Shown here: positions 18,130 through 27,513 of the stretch, piece after piece
Position numbering within the stretch: position 1 is the first letter of the stretch
Layout: every line of letters starts with the position of its first letter
Origin: an uncultured Hyphomicrobiales bacterium
GTDB taxonomy: Bacteria; Pseudomonadota; Alphaproteobacteria; Rhizobiales; Devosiaceae
NCBI GenBank assembly: GCA_903828145.1
Contig: CAIKKY010000006.1
Span: forward strand, 461,722 to 525,721
Reading direction: 5' to 3'
DNA length: 64,000 nucleotides
The notes under the pieces: generated by a model
Told to the model about the DNA's origin: nothing
Database searches by the model: none
Seen by the model: only the letters and a program-made list of their open reading frames with translations
Translations under genes and position numbers: made by a program

Positions 18130-19659
18130 ATGACCAAAATCCGAAATCTCATTCTGGTCATGGGCGACCAATTGACCCCCGCGATCGCGAGCCTCGCCGC
18201 CGGCGACCGGGAGCATGATCTGGTGCTCATGGCCGAACTGTTCGAGGAAGCGACCACGGTCAGTCATCATAAGAAGAAAATCGCCTTCCTGTTTTCCGCC
18301 ATGCGCCACTTTGCCGATGAATTGCGCGCGCTCGGCTGGCGGGTCGAGTATGTCACGCTCGATGCCCCGAACAATCAGGGCAGTTTTTCCCGGCAGGTTG
18401 CTGCCGCGATTGCCGACCATCAGCCGGAGCGGTTGGTGGTCACCGCGCCGAGCGAATGGCGTGTCGCCGAGATGGTCGCGACGTGGGCGGCCGATGGCCC
18501 GGTCCCGGTGGATATCCTTCCTGATACGCGCTTTCTCTGTCCGGTGCCGGAGTTCCGGCGCTGGGCCGAGGGGCGCAAGCAATTGCGCATGGAGTATTTC
18601 TACCGCGACATGCGCCGCCGCACCGGGCTCCTCATGGTGGGCGACAAGCCGGTGGGCGGGCAGTGGAATTTCGATGTCGAAAACCGCAAGCCCGCGACCC
18701 GCAGCCTGTTCATGCCGCACCCGAGGGGTGTAGCACCCGATGCGGTGACTCAGGAGGTGCTGGCGCTCGTCGCTCAGCGCTTCGGCACCCATTTTGGCGA
18801 TCTTGACCCCTTCTGGTTTGCCGTGACCCGCGCCGATGCCGAGGCCGCGTTTTCGGCCTTTGTTACCGATGCTCTGCCGCAGTTTGGTGATTTTCAGGAT
18901 GCCATGCTGGCGGGCGAACCGTTTTTGTATCACGGCGTCATCGCGCATTACCTGAACTGCGGCCTCCTCGATCCCCTGCGCGTCTGTCAGGCTGTGGAAG
19001 CCGCCTATCATCGGGGCGCGGTGCCGCTCAATGCAGCCGAGGGCTTCATCCGCCAGATCATCGGCTGGCGCGAATATGTGCGCGGCATCTACTGGCTCTC
19101 GATGCCCGGCTATGAAACGCGCAATTTCTTCGGCCACACCCGGCCCTTGCCCGCCCTCTACTGGACGGCAGAGACCGACATGACCTGCCTCAGGGCCGCC
19201 GTAACCCAGACCCGCCAGCAGGCCTATGCCCACCATATCCAGCGCCTGATGGTCACCGGCAATTTCGCGCTGCTCGCCGGGGTTGACCCCAAAGCGCTGC
19301 ATGAATGGTATCTCAGCGTCTATGTCGATGCGTTTGAGTGGGTTGAGCTGCCCAACACCATCGGCATGAGCCAGTTTGCTGATGGCGGGCTTCTGGCCTC
19401 AAAGCCCTATGTGGCGAGTGGCGCCTATATCAACCGCATGTCCGATTATTGCAGCGCCTGCCGCTATGATGTGAAACAACGCACGGGCGAAACCGCGTGC
19501 CCGTTCAATGCGCTGTATTGGGATTTCATCGGCCGGCACGCCGACACACTGAAGGGCAATCCCCGCATGAGCCAGATGGTGCGCACCTATGCCGGCTTCA
19601 GTGCCGATGAGCGTCAGCGCATCGCGGCAACCAGCGCCAGCGTGCTTGGGGCACTCTGA
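18130..19659 (+). CDS. Iron-sulfur (6-4) photolyase, PhrB / FeS-BCP family
   Basis: Flavoprotein of 509 aa of the cryptochrome/photolyase family, probably repairing UV (6-4) photoproducts with light. The N-terminal Rossmann-like antenna domain begins LILVMGDQLTP. The C-terminal FAD domain includes EGFIRQIIGWREYVRGIYW and LPNTIGMSQFADGG. Cysteines C353, C441, C444 and C457 match the spacing of the [4Fe-4S] ligands of Agrobacterium PhrB (350/438/441/454, recalled). ATG 18130 is preferred because the in-frame upstream sequence is unlike the family. The stop overlaps the DUF2256 start (TGATG). Confidence 0.93.
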   Translation: MTKIRNLILVMGDQLTPAIASLAAGDREHDLVLMAELFEEATTVSHHKKKIAFLFSAMRHFADELRALGWRVEYVTLDAPNNQGSFSRQVAAAIADHQPERLVVTAPSEWRVAEMVATWAADGPVPVDILPDTRFLCPVPEFRRWAEGRKQLRMEYFYRDMRRRTGLLMVGDKPVGGQWNFDVENRKPATRSLFMPHPRGVAPDAVTQEVLALVAQRFGTHFGDLDPFWFAVTRADAEAAFSAFVTDALPQFGDFQDAMLAGEPFLYHGVIAHYLNCGLLDPLRVCQAVEAAYHRGAVPLNAAEGFIRQIIGWREYVRGIYWLSMPGYETRNFFGHTRPLPALYWTAETDMTCLRAAVTQTRQQAYAHHIQRLMVTGNFALLAGVDPKALHEWYLSVYVDAFEWVELPNTIGMSQFADGGLLASKPYVASGAYINRMSDYCSACRYDVKQRTGETACPFNALYWDFIGRHADTLKGNPRMSQMVRTYAGFSADERQRIAATSASVLGAL

Positions 19660-19814
19660 TGGAAAAGCGCTATACCAAGGCCAACCTGCCCGAAAAAATC
19701 TGTCTCGCCTGTGGTCGCCCCTTCGCCTGGCGCAAGAAATGGGCGCGCGATTGGGACAATGTGAAAACCTGCTCTGAGCGCTGCAAGGGTCTGTTGCGGA
19801 GCCAAAGGCGCTAA
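19659..19814 (+). CDS. DUF2256 small zinc-finger protein
   Basis: A 51-aa basic protein too short for most gene callers. It has CLACGRPFAWRKKWARDWD and then CSERC, giving CxxC...CxxxC, the signature of DUF2256. Its ATG overlaps the photolyase stop codon, implying translational coupling. This family is repeatedly found beside or fused to cryptochrome/photolyase genes (established genomic association); its role is unknown. Confidence 0.9.
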   Translation: MEKRYTKANLPEKICLACGRPFAWRKKWARDWDNVKTCSERCKGLLRSQRR

Positions 19815-19848
19815 AAGAGCGGGCACGGCCCCAGCGTGGGGCCATGCC
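19815..19848 (-). terminator. Bidirectional terminator between DUF2256 and csbD
   Basis: A 12-bp inverted repeat, GGCACGGCCCCA (19822-19833) with TGGGGCCATGCC (19837-19848), has a 3-nt loop. On the minus strand it pairs with one G-U wobble and is followed by CGCTCTTTT, so it mainly terminates the csbD transcript. Confidence 0.75.
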
Positions 19849-19855
19849 AGTTTAC

Positions 19856-20059
19856 TCAAAGGCCGCTGCGTGTCGCCCAATCATTGATTTCCTGATCGGC
19901 CTTATCCTTGGCATAGCCATAGTGTTTCTGCAGGTGGCCCACCAGTTCATCGCGCTTGCCATTGATCGTGGTCAGGTCATCGTCCGTGAGCTTGCCCCAC
20001 TGCTGCTTGGCCTTGCCCATGACTTCTTTCCAGTTGCCTTCAATCCGATCCCAGTTCAT
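19856..20059 (-). CDS. CsbD family stress-response protein
   Basis: A 67-aa hydrophilic protein with the full CsbD pattern MNWDRIEGNWKEVMGKAKQQ, GKLTDDDL and YGYAKDKADQEINDW. The family is induced by general stress in several bacteria, and its molecular role is unknown. It ends at the bidirectional terminator 19822-19848. Confidence 0.95.
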   Translation of the reverse strand: MNWDRIEGNWKEVMGKAKQQWGKLTDDDLTTINGKRDELVGHLQKHYGYAKDKADQEINDWATRSGL

Positions 20060-20190
20060 CGCGTGTCTCCTTGCGCTCGAGGGTGAGCAAGACGCAACGA
20101 CGGGCCGCGCTCTTCGTTCCGCACCCCGGCAAAAGGCTGGCGGCTGAAGGTCGGGCAGGGGGCTGCCGCAGGGGGCTGGCGCGCGCCGCG

Positions 20191-20598
20191 TCAGGGGGCC
20201 TCGATCACCGCGCCATCCTCTTTCACAAACCGCCCGATATGCGGGTTGGGCAGGATATCGAGCACGCGTTCGGATGGTCGGCAGAGCCGGGTGCCTTTGG
20301 GCGTTACCACAAAGGGTCGGTTGAGCAGGATCGGGTGCTCGGCAATTTTTTCGAGCAGATCGGCATCGCTGAGCGCCGGATCATCGAGCCCCAGCGCCGC
20401 AAAAGGGGTGTCCTTGGTGCGCAGCGCCGCGCGGAGGGTGAGCCCGGCATCGGCAACCAGCCTCAGGATGGTCGCGGCATCGGGCGGTGTGTCGAGATAG
20501 GCGATCACCGTCGGCTCTTCGCCGCTCTGCCGGATCATCGCGAGCGTGTTGCGCGAGGTGCCACACTCGGGGTTATGATACATGACGATGCGCGACAT
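20191..20598 (-). CDS. arsC: Arsenate reductase (glutaredoxin-type ArsC)
   Basis: Reduces arsenate to arsenite using glutathione and glutaredoxin. The 135-aa protein carries the catalytic CGTSRNTL motif near residue 12 and the ArsC fold (ILLNRPFVVTPKGTRLCRPSE, with the R residues that bind arsenate). It is the last gene of an arsR-osmC-arsC run, 4 bp after the osmC-like gene. No arsenite exporter (ArsB/Acr3) is present nearby. YffB/Spx-like relatives exist, but the CGTS motif and length fit ArsC. Confidence 0.88.
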   Translation of the reverse strand: MSRIVMYHNPECGTSRNTLAMIRQSGEEPTVIAYLDTPPDAATILRLVADAGLTLRAALRTKDTPFAALGLDDPALSDADLLEKIAEHPILLNRPFVVTPKGTRLCRPSERVLDILPNPHIGRFVKEDGAVIEAP

Positions 20599-20602
20599 CG
20601 GG

Positions 20603-21007
20603 TCAGGCCTTTCGGGTCAGCGTGCCCGAAAGCCCGGTACTTTCGGCCAGAGTGTTGAAGATCGTCCCGTACTTGCGGACATTGGTATGGAGCAGCTCGA
20701 GCCGCTGGTCGGTCTCATCGCTGTCGATCACCAGGGCATAGGTCAGGTTGACCAGGCGCGGCGGGGAATCCTGCCGCTGCGCCTCGATCCGCACATCAAC
20801 GCCCCTGATGTCGAAGGTAAGGAGCGGCGTGACCCGCTCGATGCTTTTCAGCATGCAGGCTGCAAGCGCAGCGAGCAGCAGTTCGGCGGGATTGAACGCA
20901 TCGTCCCGCCCGCGCACATCGGTATCGAGGGTGATTTCGGCCCTCTTGCAAGTGGCGAGGCTGCCATGGCTATCCAGCCGCCGCGCACTGACAGAATACT
21001 CAAGCAT
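20603..21007 (-). CDS. OsmC family protein
   Basis: A 134-aa OsmC/Ohr-like protein. It contains NPAELLLAALAACMLKSIERV with the conserved reactive cysteine (ACM). The second peroxidase cysteine of Ohr is not obvious, so it is best called OsmC-like. ATG 21007 is used; a longer frame to 21169 would run deep through the arsR gene. It overlaps the arsR end by 8 bp and is probably translationally coupled. A thiol-peroxidase role in metal or oxidative stress is inferred. Confidence 0.88.
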   Translation of the reverse strand: MLEYSVSARRLDSHGSLATCKRAEITLDTDVRGRDDAFNPAELLLAALAACMLKSIERVTPLLTFDIRGVDVRIEAQRQDSPPRLVNLTYALVIDSDETDQRLELLHTNVRKYGTIFNTLAESTGLSGTLTRKA

Positions 21008-21356
21008 GGGCCGTCTCCGGGGGGGTGCAGCAGGGGGCGAATTCGGCAACCAGCGGCGCGCAGAGGTCGGGGTGGCCGCCGCAACAGTCCTGAACGAGAA
21101 AGCTGGTGAGGGCGCGCACTCGATCCAGCTCGGCGCGATAGATGATCGACCGGCTCTGCCGCTCGGCACTCAAGAGGCCGACGCGCTCGAGAATACCAAG
21201 GTGCGTTGAAAGCGTGTTCTGCGGCACCCCCAGGCGCCGCGCCACCTCGCCTGCTGCCAGTCCATGCGGCGCATGGCCCATAATGAGCCGAAACGCCGCC
21301 AGCCGCGTCGCCTGCGACAGGGCCGAGAACACATCTAGAGCCGAAGTTGAATCCAT
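21000..21356 (-). CDS. ArsR family metalloregulator
   Basis: A 118-aa winged-helix repressor (FSALSQATRLAAFRLIM, then VARRLGVPQNTLSTHLGILERVGLL). The C-terminal part has several cysteines (DCCGGHPDLC, PCC) that could bind arsenite or another soft metal. It is the first gene of the arsR-osmC-arsC operon and probably autoregulated through the AT-rich site just upstream. Confidence 0.92.
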   Translation of the reverse strand: MDSTSALDVFSALSQATRLAAFRLIMGHAPHGLAAGEVARRLGVPQNTLSTHLGILERVGLLSAERQSRSIIYRAELDRVRALTSFLVQDCCGGHPDLCAPLVAEFAPCCTPPETAHA

Positions 21357-21380
21357 AATTCGAAGAATATCGATATATTA
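21357..21380. promoter_or_regulatory. Candidate ArsR operator
   Basis: An AT-rich stretch directly upstream of arsR contains the perfect 10-bp palindrome ATATCGATAT (21367-21376), followed by ATTA. The position suits autorepression. Confidence 0.5.
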
Positions 21381-21549
21381 AGCGCGGGTCAAGCCGCTGG
21401 GTGCGGGCTGACCGACAGGCGAGCGGCTGACCACGGTCTAGCGCGCCCCTGCGGTGATTGCGGTTGTGTGGGCACGTCGACGGAAGATGAGGGGCCAGGC
21501 GACACGACCCCCGCAGGGCGACGGTAGCGCAAATGGCCCATGCGCGGCT

Positions 21550-22445
21550 TCAGGGTCCCCGATAGCGTAATGCGTCGACCAGAAGCTGAAAGGCAGCCGA
21601 ATGGTGACGGCTCGGATAGTAGAGGTGGTAGCCCTCAAAACGCGGCATCCAGTCCGTCAGCACCTGGACAAGTGCGCCCGTTCCGATCAGATCGCGGGCC
21701 ATGTCTTCGGGCACGCAGCCGAGCCCATGTCCGGCCAACACCGCGTTGAGCACGGGGCCGCTGCTGCTGAAGCCAATTGCCCCTCGACCCGCACATTAAG
21801 TCGGCGCCCGTCCTTCTCGAACTCCCAGGGATAAAACCCGCCATAGGTGATAAGCCGAAGGTTGATACACCTGTGCGCTGTCAGATCGTCCGGCGACTGC
21901 GGCACCGGGCGCGTAGCGAAATAGCGCGGTGTGCCCACCACAGCCATGCGCCAATCGGGTCCGATGCGCGTTGCCACCATATCCTTGGCCACCAGCTCAC
22001 CGAGCCGCACGCCGGCGTCATAGCCGTGCTCAATGATGTCGATCAGGCCGTTTTCGCCATCAACTTCAATCTTGATGTCCGGGTAGCGGGCGGCAAACGG
22101 GCCGATGAGCGGCCAGAGCACAGTACTGAGCGCGTGTTCGGCGGCGTTTATGCGGATCGTGCCCATCGGCGTGTCGCGGAACGCGCTGAGTGCATCGAGT
22201 TCAGCATCGATTGCCGCAAGACTTGGACCTACCGTACTGATCAGTCGCTGCCCGGCTTCCGTCGGCGCTACACTGCGCGTGGTGCGGTCCAGCAGCCGCA
22301 CACCAAGCCGCTTTTCCATCTGGCTGATCGTGTGGCTCAGTGCCGATTGCGATACGCCGAGCAGCGCAGCTGCCCGCGTAAAGCTCCTCTCGCGCGCCAC
22401 GGTGAGAAAGGCCTGGAGGTCAGCGGTGGAGGCCCGATTATTCAT
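21550..22445 (-). pseudogene. LysR family regulator, frameshifted in the effector domain
   Basis: The N-terminal frame (22445 to about 21770) has the LysR helix-turn-helix (FLTVARERSFTRAAALLGVS) and substrate-binding domain up to VEGQLASAAAA, then goes out of frame. The rest of the domain is in the neighbouring frame, 21753 to 21550 (LNAVLAGHGLGCVPEDMARD...RYRG). Adding one base near 21770, in TTGGCTTC, restores a normal LysR protein of about 298 aa (QL-x-FSSSGPVLNAV). It is either a real inactivating deletion or a sequencing error. It is divergent from the aldo/keto reductase, a common regulator/target arrangement. Confidence 0.85.
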
Positions 22446-22507
22446 GAGCTACTTTCATAAGCTTTTGCAGATAATACTCAATAGACGCTGCGTGCCTCGC
22501 GGCATAA

Positions 22508-23563
<1,056 letters not shown>

Positions 23564-23594
23564 ATCCGCAGGTCTGAAGAGAAAGCCAATCTGT

Positions 23595-24503
23595 ATGATA
23601 GCTGCTGCTATGCCGCAAACCCGGCAGTCGCCGATTCAGGGCGTGCTTCTGCTTGCCGCTGCCGTCTTTCTGTTTGCCGCCATGAATGCCACGACCAAAA
23701 CGCTGTCGGCGGTCTACGCGATCCCGGTGATCATGGCGGCGCGCTATATCATCCAGACCCTCATGATGGTGGCCCTTCTGGTGCCGCAGCGCGGGTGGCG
23801 GGTGTTTGCTACGCGCCGAACCGGGCTCGTGGCGCTGCGCGCGTTGGCCCTCGTGGCGTCGTCCCTTAGCCTCGGGCTGGCACTCAAGCTCATGCCGGTC
23901 GCTGAAACGGCGGCGCTCGTCTTTCTCGCCCCCATGGTCGTCGTGCTGGTGGCGCGACCGCTCCTCAAAGAAACCATCGGGCTTTTCGGCTGGCTGGCCG
24001 TGATTACGGGCTTTCTTGGCGTGCTGTTCATCGTGCGGCCGGGCAGCGGGCTCGATCCCTGGGGGGTGCTGTTCGCCGGTCTCACCGTCATCGGCACCGT
24101 GGCCTACCAGATCATGAGCCGCTCGCTGTCGCGCACGGAAACGACCCTCGGCCTGCTGTTCAGTACGGCGATGATGGGCTCTGTCGTCTTTGGCGCCATG
24201 GTGCCTTTTTCATTCGGCGGCGCTGTGCTGAGCCCGCTCAACGCGGCGCTGCTCGTCAGCCTGGGCATAACCGGCGGATTGGGGCACTACCTGCTCACCG
24301 CCGCCTATCGCCGCGCCCCGGCTTCGTTGCTCGCGCCGGTCAATTACCTCGAACTCGTCTGGGCCGGGCTGCTCGGCTGGCTCGTGTTCAGCCATCTGCC
24401 CGATACGCTCACAGCCATCGGCATGGCCGTCGTCGCCAGCTCCGGCGTGCTTGTCGCGCTGCGCTCCGCCCATATGGCCCGTCGCCGGGTCGGCGAAGTC
24501 TGA
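23595..24503 (+). CDS. EamA/DMT-family transporter
   Basis: Ten-helix inner-membrane exporter of 302 aa with two EamA repeats (about residues 14-145 and 155-290). It includes FLAPMVVVLVARPLL and ASLLAPVNYLELVWAGLLGWL. The substrate is unknown; RhaT/RarD-like and amino-acid exporters belong to this family. It follows the aldo/keto reductase gene on the same strand and converges with the desaturase gene over a 32-bp gap. Confidence 0.9.
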   Translation: MIAAAMPQTRQSPIQGVLLLAAAVFLFAAMNATTKTLSAVYAIPVIMAARYIIQTLMMVALLVPQRGWRVFATRRTGLVALRALALVASSLSLGLALKLMPVAETAALVFLAPMVVVLVARPLLKETIGLFGWLAVITGFLGVLFIVRPGSGLDPWGVLFAGLTVIGTVAYQIMSRSLSRTETTLGLLFSTAMMGSVVFGAMVPFSFGGAVLSPLNAALLVSLGITGGLGHYLLTAAYRRAPASLLAPVNYLELVWAGLLGWLVFSHLPDTLTAIGMAVVASSGVLVALRSAHMARRRVGEV

Positions 24504-24535
24504 GGACAAGAGACGGCCCGTGGGCCGCCTGTCGA

Positions 24536-25630
24536 TCAGGTGGTGCTCATGCCCACATGGTGCAGTTCATCGCGGTAGGGCCGCGCCGACGGCGGCAGCG
24601 CGCGCTTGATGAAGTAATCTTCGTACTTCAGTTGCCGCAGCAGCGCCGGCACCATTTCGCGATAGGCCGCGAAGATCGAGGGTGAGGGCGCGGGCAGATC
24701 ATGCTTGATGACCTCATGCAGCGCGCTGAGGTGATAGTAGGGCACCATCGGGAACATGTGGTGCTCAACATGGTAGTTCATGTCGAGATACAGAAACCGG
24801 CTCACAGGGTTCATCAACACCGTGCGGGTATTGAGCCGGTGGTCGAGCACGTTTTCGGCAAGCCCGCCGTGCTGCAACAGCCCCACCAGAATGCCATGCC
24901 AGGCGCCATAGAAGCGCGGCAGGCCGATCAGCATCAGCGGCAGCAGCGACTGGCTGAGGAGCGCCGCAACGATTGTAGCGGCATAGATCGCCATCCACAC
25001 CCGCGCCACGCGCACGACCTTGTGCAGTTCCGGGGCCGGAATATAGGTCTGCTCGCTGGCGTTGATCCGGCCGAAACTGTAGCGCACCATGGCCGTCATG
25101 CCGGCATAGACATCGATGATGCCGATAAAATTGAGCAGCACCCGCGCCAGATCGGGCGGCCGCATCACGCCAATTTCCGGGTCACGGCCCACGATGATCG
25201 TATCGGCATGGTGCCGTGCATGGCTCCAGCGCCACGCCGTCGGGTTCCGCATGATAAAAAAGCACGCGATCTGGTAGACCCAGCGGTTCATCCACGCCGT
25301 GCGAAAGGCCGTGCCATGCCCCGCCTCGTGCCAGCGCGCATCGCTCGCTGAGCCATAAAGCACGCCATAGGCCACAAACCACGGTACGCACCACCAGGTG
25401 CCCCAGGTGAGCGCTCCCAAGGTACCGAACACGACCATAAGCCCAAGCCACACGATGGTATCGCGGATGGCGGGCGCATCGTCGCGCTGCATCAGCGCCT
25501 TCAGCGTCTCGCGCGGCACCTCGGTATGGTACCATTCCCCCGCCGCAAGCCCCAGTTCCTGCGCCCGGATCGTATCCGCACCCACGAGGCTATAATCGCG
25601 CTGATGCGCCGCCGCTGTCTCCGCTGTCAT
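24536..25630 (-). CDS. Membrane fatty acid desaturase
   Basis: Di-iron desaturase/hydroxylase of the inner membrane, 364 aa. The three histidine boxes are HEAGH (about residue 103), HARHH (about 141) and HVEHH (about 288), separated by hydrophobic hairpins. The whole sequence is consistent with bacterial acyl-lipid desaturases such as DesA-type proteins; regiospecificity cannot be read from sequence. It stands alone on its strand and converges with the EamA gene. Confidence 0.92.
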   Translation of the reverse strand: MTAETAAAHQRDYSLVGADTIRAQELGLAAGEWYHTEVPRETLKALMQRDDAPAIRDTIVWLGLMVVFGTLGALTWGTWWCVPWFVAYGVLYGSASDARWHEAGHGTAFRTAWMNRWVYQIACFFIMRNPTAWRWSHARHHADTIIVGRDPEIGVMRPPDLARVLLNFIGIIDVYAGMTAMVRYSFGRINASEQTYIPAPELHKVVRVARVWMAIYAATIVAALLSQSLLPLMLIGLPRFYGAWHGILVGLLQHGGLAENVLDHRLNTRTVLMNPVSRFLYLDMNYHVEHHMFPMVPYYHLSALHEVIKHDLPAPSPSIFAAYREMVPALLRQLKYEDYFIKRALPPSARPYRDELHHVGMSTT

Positions 25631-25705
25631 TCGTGGTCAGTCCATCCCCGAGTACCTAAGCTAACGCTAATCCGAAGCCGCGTTGGCAACAAGATGCTTG
25701 TTCAC

Positions 25706-27193
25706 TCAGCGGGCCAGCGCGATCCGTTTCAGCGGCAGGGGGCAATCCATCGCGATGGACGCGTCCGCAAAGACATCTGGCGCAATGCCGTTGAGATCGA
25801 GAAAATGCGTCGGGTGCTTGTCGGCAATGAACGCTGCGCGGAGCGTCGCGCCGACGTCCTCGCGGGCAAAGTTGGCGGGCAGGAATCCCGTTCGAATGCC
25901 ATAGAGGGCGGAAAACCGTGCCGCGGCAATGGCATCATCCATGATCACCAGCACCGGCTGCGGTTCGGTGGATAGACAGTGCGCAAGGACCATGGCGCGG
26001 TCGCGGTCGAGCGGATCTGCCGGCGCGGGGCGACCGATCTGGGGTACGGTCACAATCAGGGCCCAAGCCGTCGCGGCCGTCGCGAGGATGCTCAAGAGCT
26101 GATTACCCCTTCCGCGACCGACTGAGACGACGAGCCCGCCGAAAACCAGGCTGGCCGCGAGAGGCGCGAAATACCGCTCATCGGTATAGCCCGTGGCAAG
26201 GTAGGCGGGGAGGCTCATCACCGGCGCGAGCCCGAGCCCGAGAAGTGGCCAGCGCGCCACAAGGGGCGGACCATTGCCGCGGCGGATCAGGGCCGCGAGT
26301 CCGACGAGAAGGGCAATGCCAATAAGGGCGCGACCCATCGGGCCGGGCGACTGCCAAAGGGCGTCCTTGAGGGCGGGGAGCCCGGACAGTTTCAGGCTGG
26401 CCCACTGAAGGGGGGCCGTCCAAAGCGTTTGAGCGGCGCGCGGCGGGTAATCGGTCACAAATGTCCCCGCGACCGCTGACGTGGCAACCCAGCTATTGTC
26501 TGTGGCGAACACCGTTCCAAACTGAACCATCGAATAGAGGATCCAGGGCGACAGGGCGGCAAGCCAGGTTAAAAAGGCGAGGCCGAGCAGGCGCGGGCCA
26601 TCGCGCCACCCCATTAAAGCGGCAATCGGCACGGCCCAAAGCAGGCTGTCGAACCGGGTCATAACCATCAGCCCAAGAAGCATGCCCGCCGATGCGGCCC
26701 GCCAGGCGGGTCGGGTCGAGGTGAGCGAGACTGCAAGCGCTGCGACCAGAAAAATCGTAAGGCTCAGACTGCGGCCGGCCGAAACCTCCTCTGCAAAGGC
26801 GGGATGCCAGACCAGCAGCGCGCCGGTGACAAGCGCAGGCCCCACACCGGCCCCGGCTCGTCGGCCCGCGAGCGCCAAAAGAGCAACACTGGCGGCAACC
26901 AGAGCCCACCCGATGGTCAGGCCGCACAAGGGGCCAAGTCCGGCCAGTTGCCCGAGGGCAATGACCAGCGGCCAGAGCGGCGGAAAGGCCGCGCTATAGC
27001 TCCCGGTCAACCAGCTCCGCGCGTGACCGATCCGGTAAAAATCCGAAAACAGCGTTTTGGCGAGGTCGACATAGGCCCAGGAATCCGGCGAGTAGGGCGG
27101 CCACGCCGCATCCGCCGCGGCGCGGGCCACTATGGCAGCAAACAGCACGACAAAGGCGGCACAGGTGGCAATGACGGACGCGGTGCGGTTCAC
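25706..27193 (-). CDS. Membrane glycosyltransferase-like protein (GT39/ArnT-like)
   Basis: Polytopic membrane protein of 495 aa. After an N-terminal helix comes a periplasmic loop with PYSPDSWAYVDLAKTLFSDF, then many hydrophobic segments and a soluble C-terminal region (about residues 400-495). This is the layout of polyprenyl-phosphate-sugar-dependent GT39/GT83 enzymes. GTG 27193 is chosen because it follows AAGGAAGGCCGC; the open frame runs on to 27523 but that would cross the divergent promoter. Acceptor and donor are unknown. Confidence 0.75.
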   Translation of the reverse strand: MNRTASVIATCAAFVVLFAAIVARAAADAAWPPYSPDSWAYVDLAKTLFSDFYRIGHARSWLTGSYSAAFPPLWPLVIALGQLAGLGPLCGLTIGWALVAASVALLALAGRRAGAGVGPALVTGALLVWHPAFAEEVSAGRSLSLTIFLVAALAVSLTSTRPAWRAASAGMLLGLMVMTRFDSLLWAVPIAALMGWRDGPRLLGLAFLTWLAALSPWILYSMVQFGTVFATDNSWVATSAVAGTFVTDYPPRAAQTLWTAPLQWASLKLSGLPALKDALWQSPGPMGRALIGIALLVGLAALIRRGNGPPLVARWPLLGLGLAPVMSLPAYLATGYTDERYFAPLAASLVFGGLVVSVGRGRGNQLLSILATAATAWALIVTVPQIGRPAPADPLDRDRAMVLAHCLSTEPQPVLVIMDDAIAAARFSALYGIRTGFLPANFAREDVGATLRAAFIADKHPTHFLDLNGIAPDVFADASIAMDCPLPLKRIALAR

Positions 27194-27513
27194 GCGGCCT
27201 TCCTTGGTAAGCGAGCACAGGGAATTACGTATAAACACTTTTTCGGCCTCGGGAAGCCGCGTCTCCCTGTGGTCGGTACCAGTCTTGGCGACAAAGGCAT
27301 TGAAGCGGGAATCAGGCGGTCCCGCCCCAAAGCGGCGGCCCGGTTCACGGACACGCTGGCGCCGGAAGGGCGCAGACTGGCGCGGGTTGGCCTGGGGCGG
27401 GGCGGGTGCCGTGCCCAATTGGCGTGCACTCTGTCTGCATGCTCTAATTTTCAGCAATGCCTTGCAATCCCTCGGCAAGTCAGCTTTACAATTGGGGCAC
27501 ACGGGGGTGTCTG
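27194..27513. promoter_or_regulatory. Divergent intergenic region upstream of the GT39-like gene and the Anbu operon
   Basis: About 320 bp with no supported gene. A weak promoter-like pair, TTGCAA (27462-27467) and TACAAT (27487-27492) with a 19-bp spacer, faces the Anbu operon. The decamer-like ACGTATAAACA at 27227-27237 recurs upstream of the lpcC-like gene at 33017-33027. Confidence 0.35.

Noticed and set aside
18094..19302. 402-aa minus-strand frame
   Set aside because: Antisense to the clear photolyase gene; no domain and typical shadow composition.
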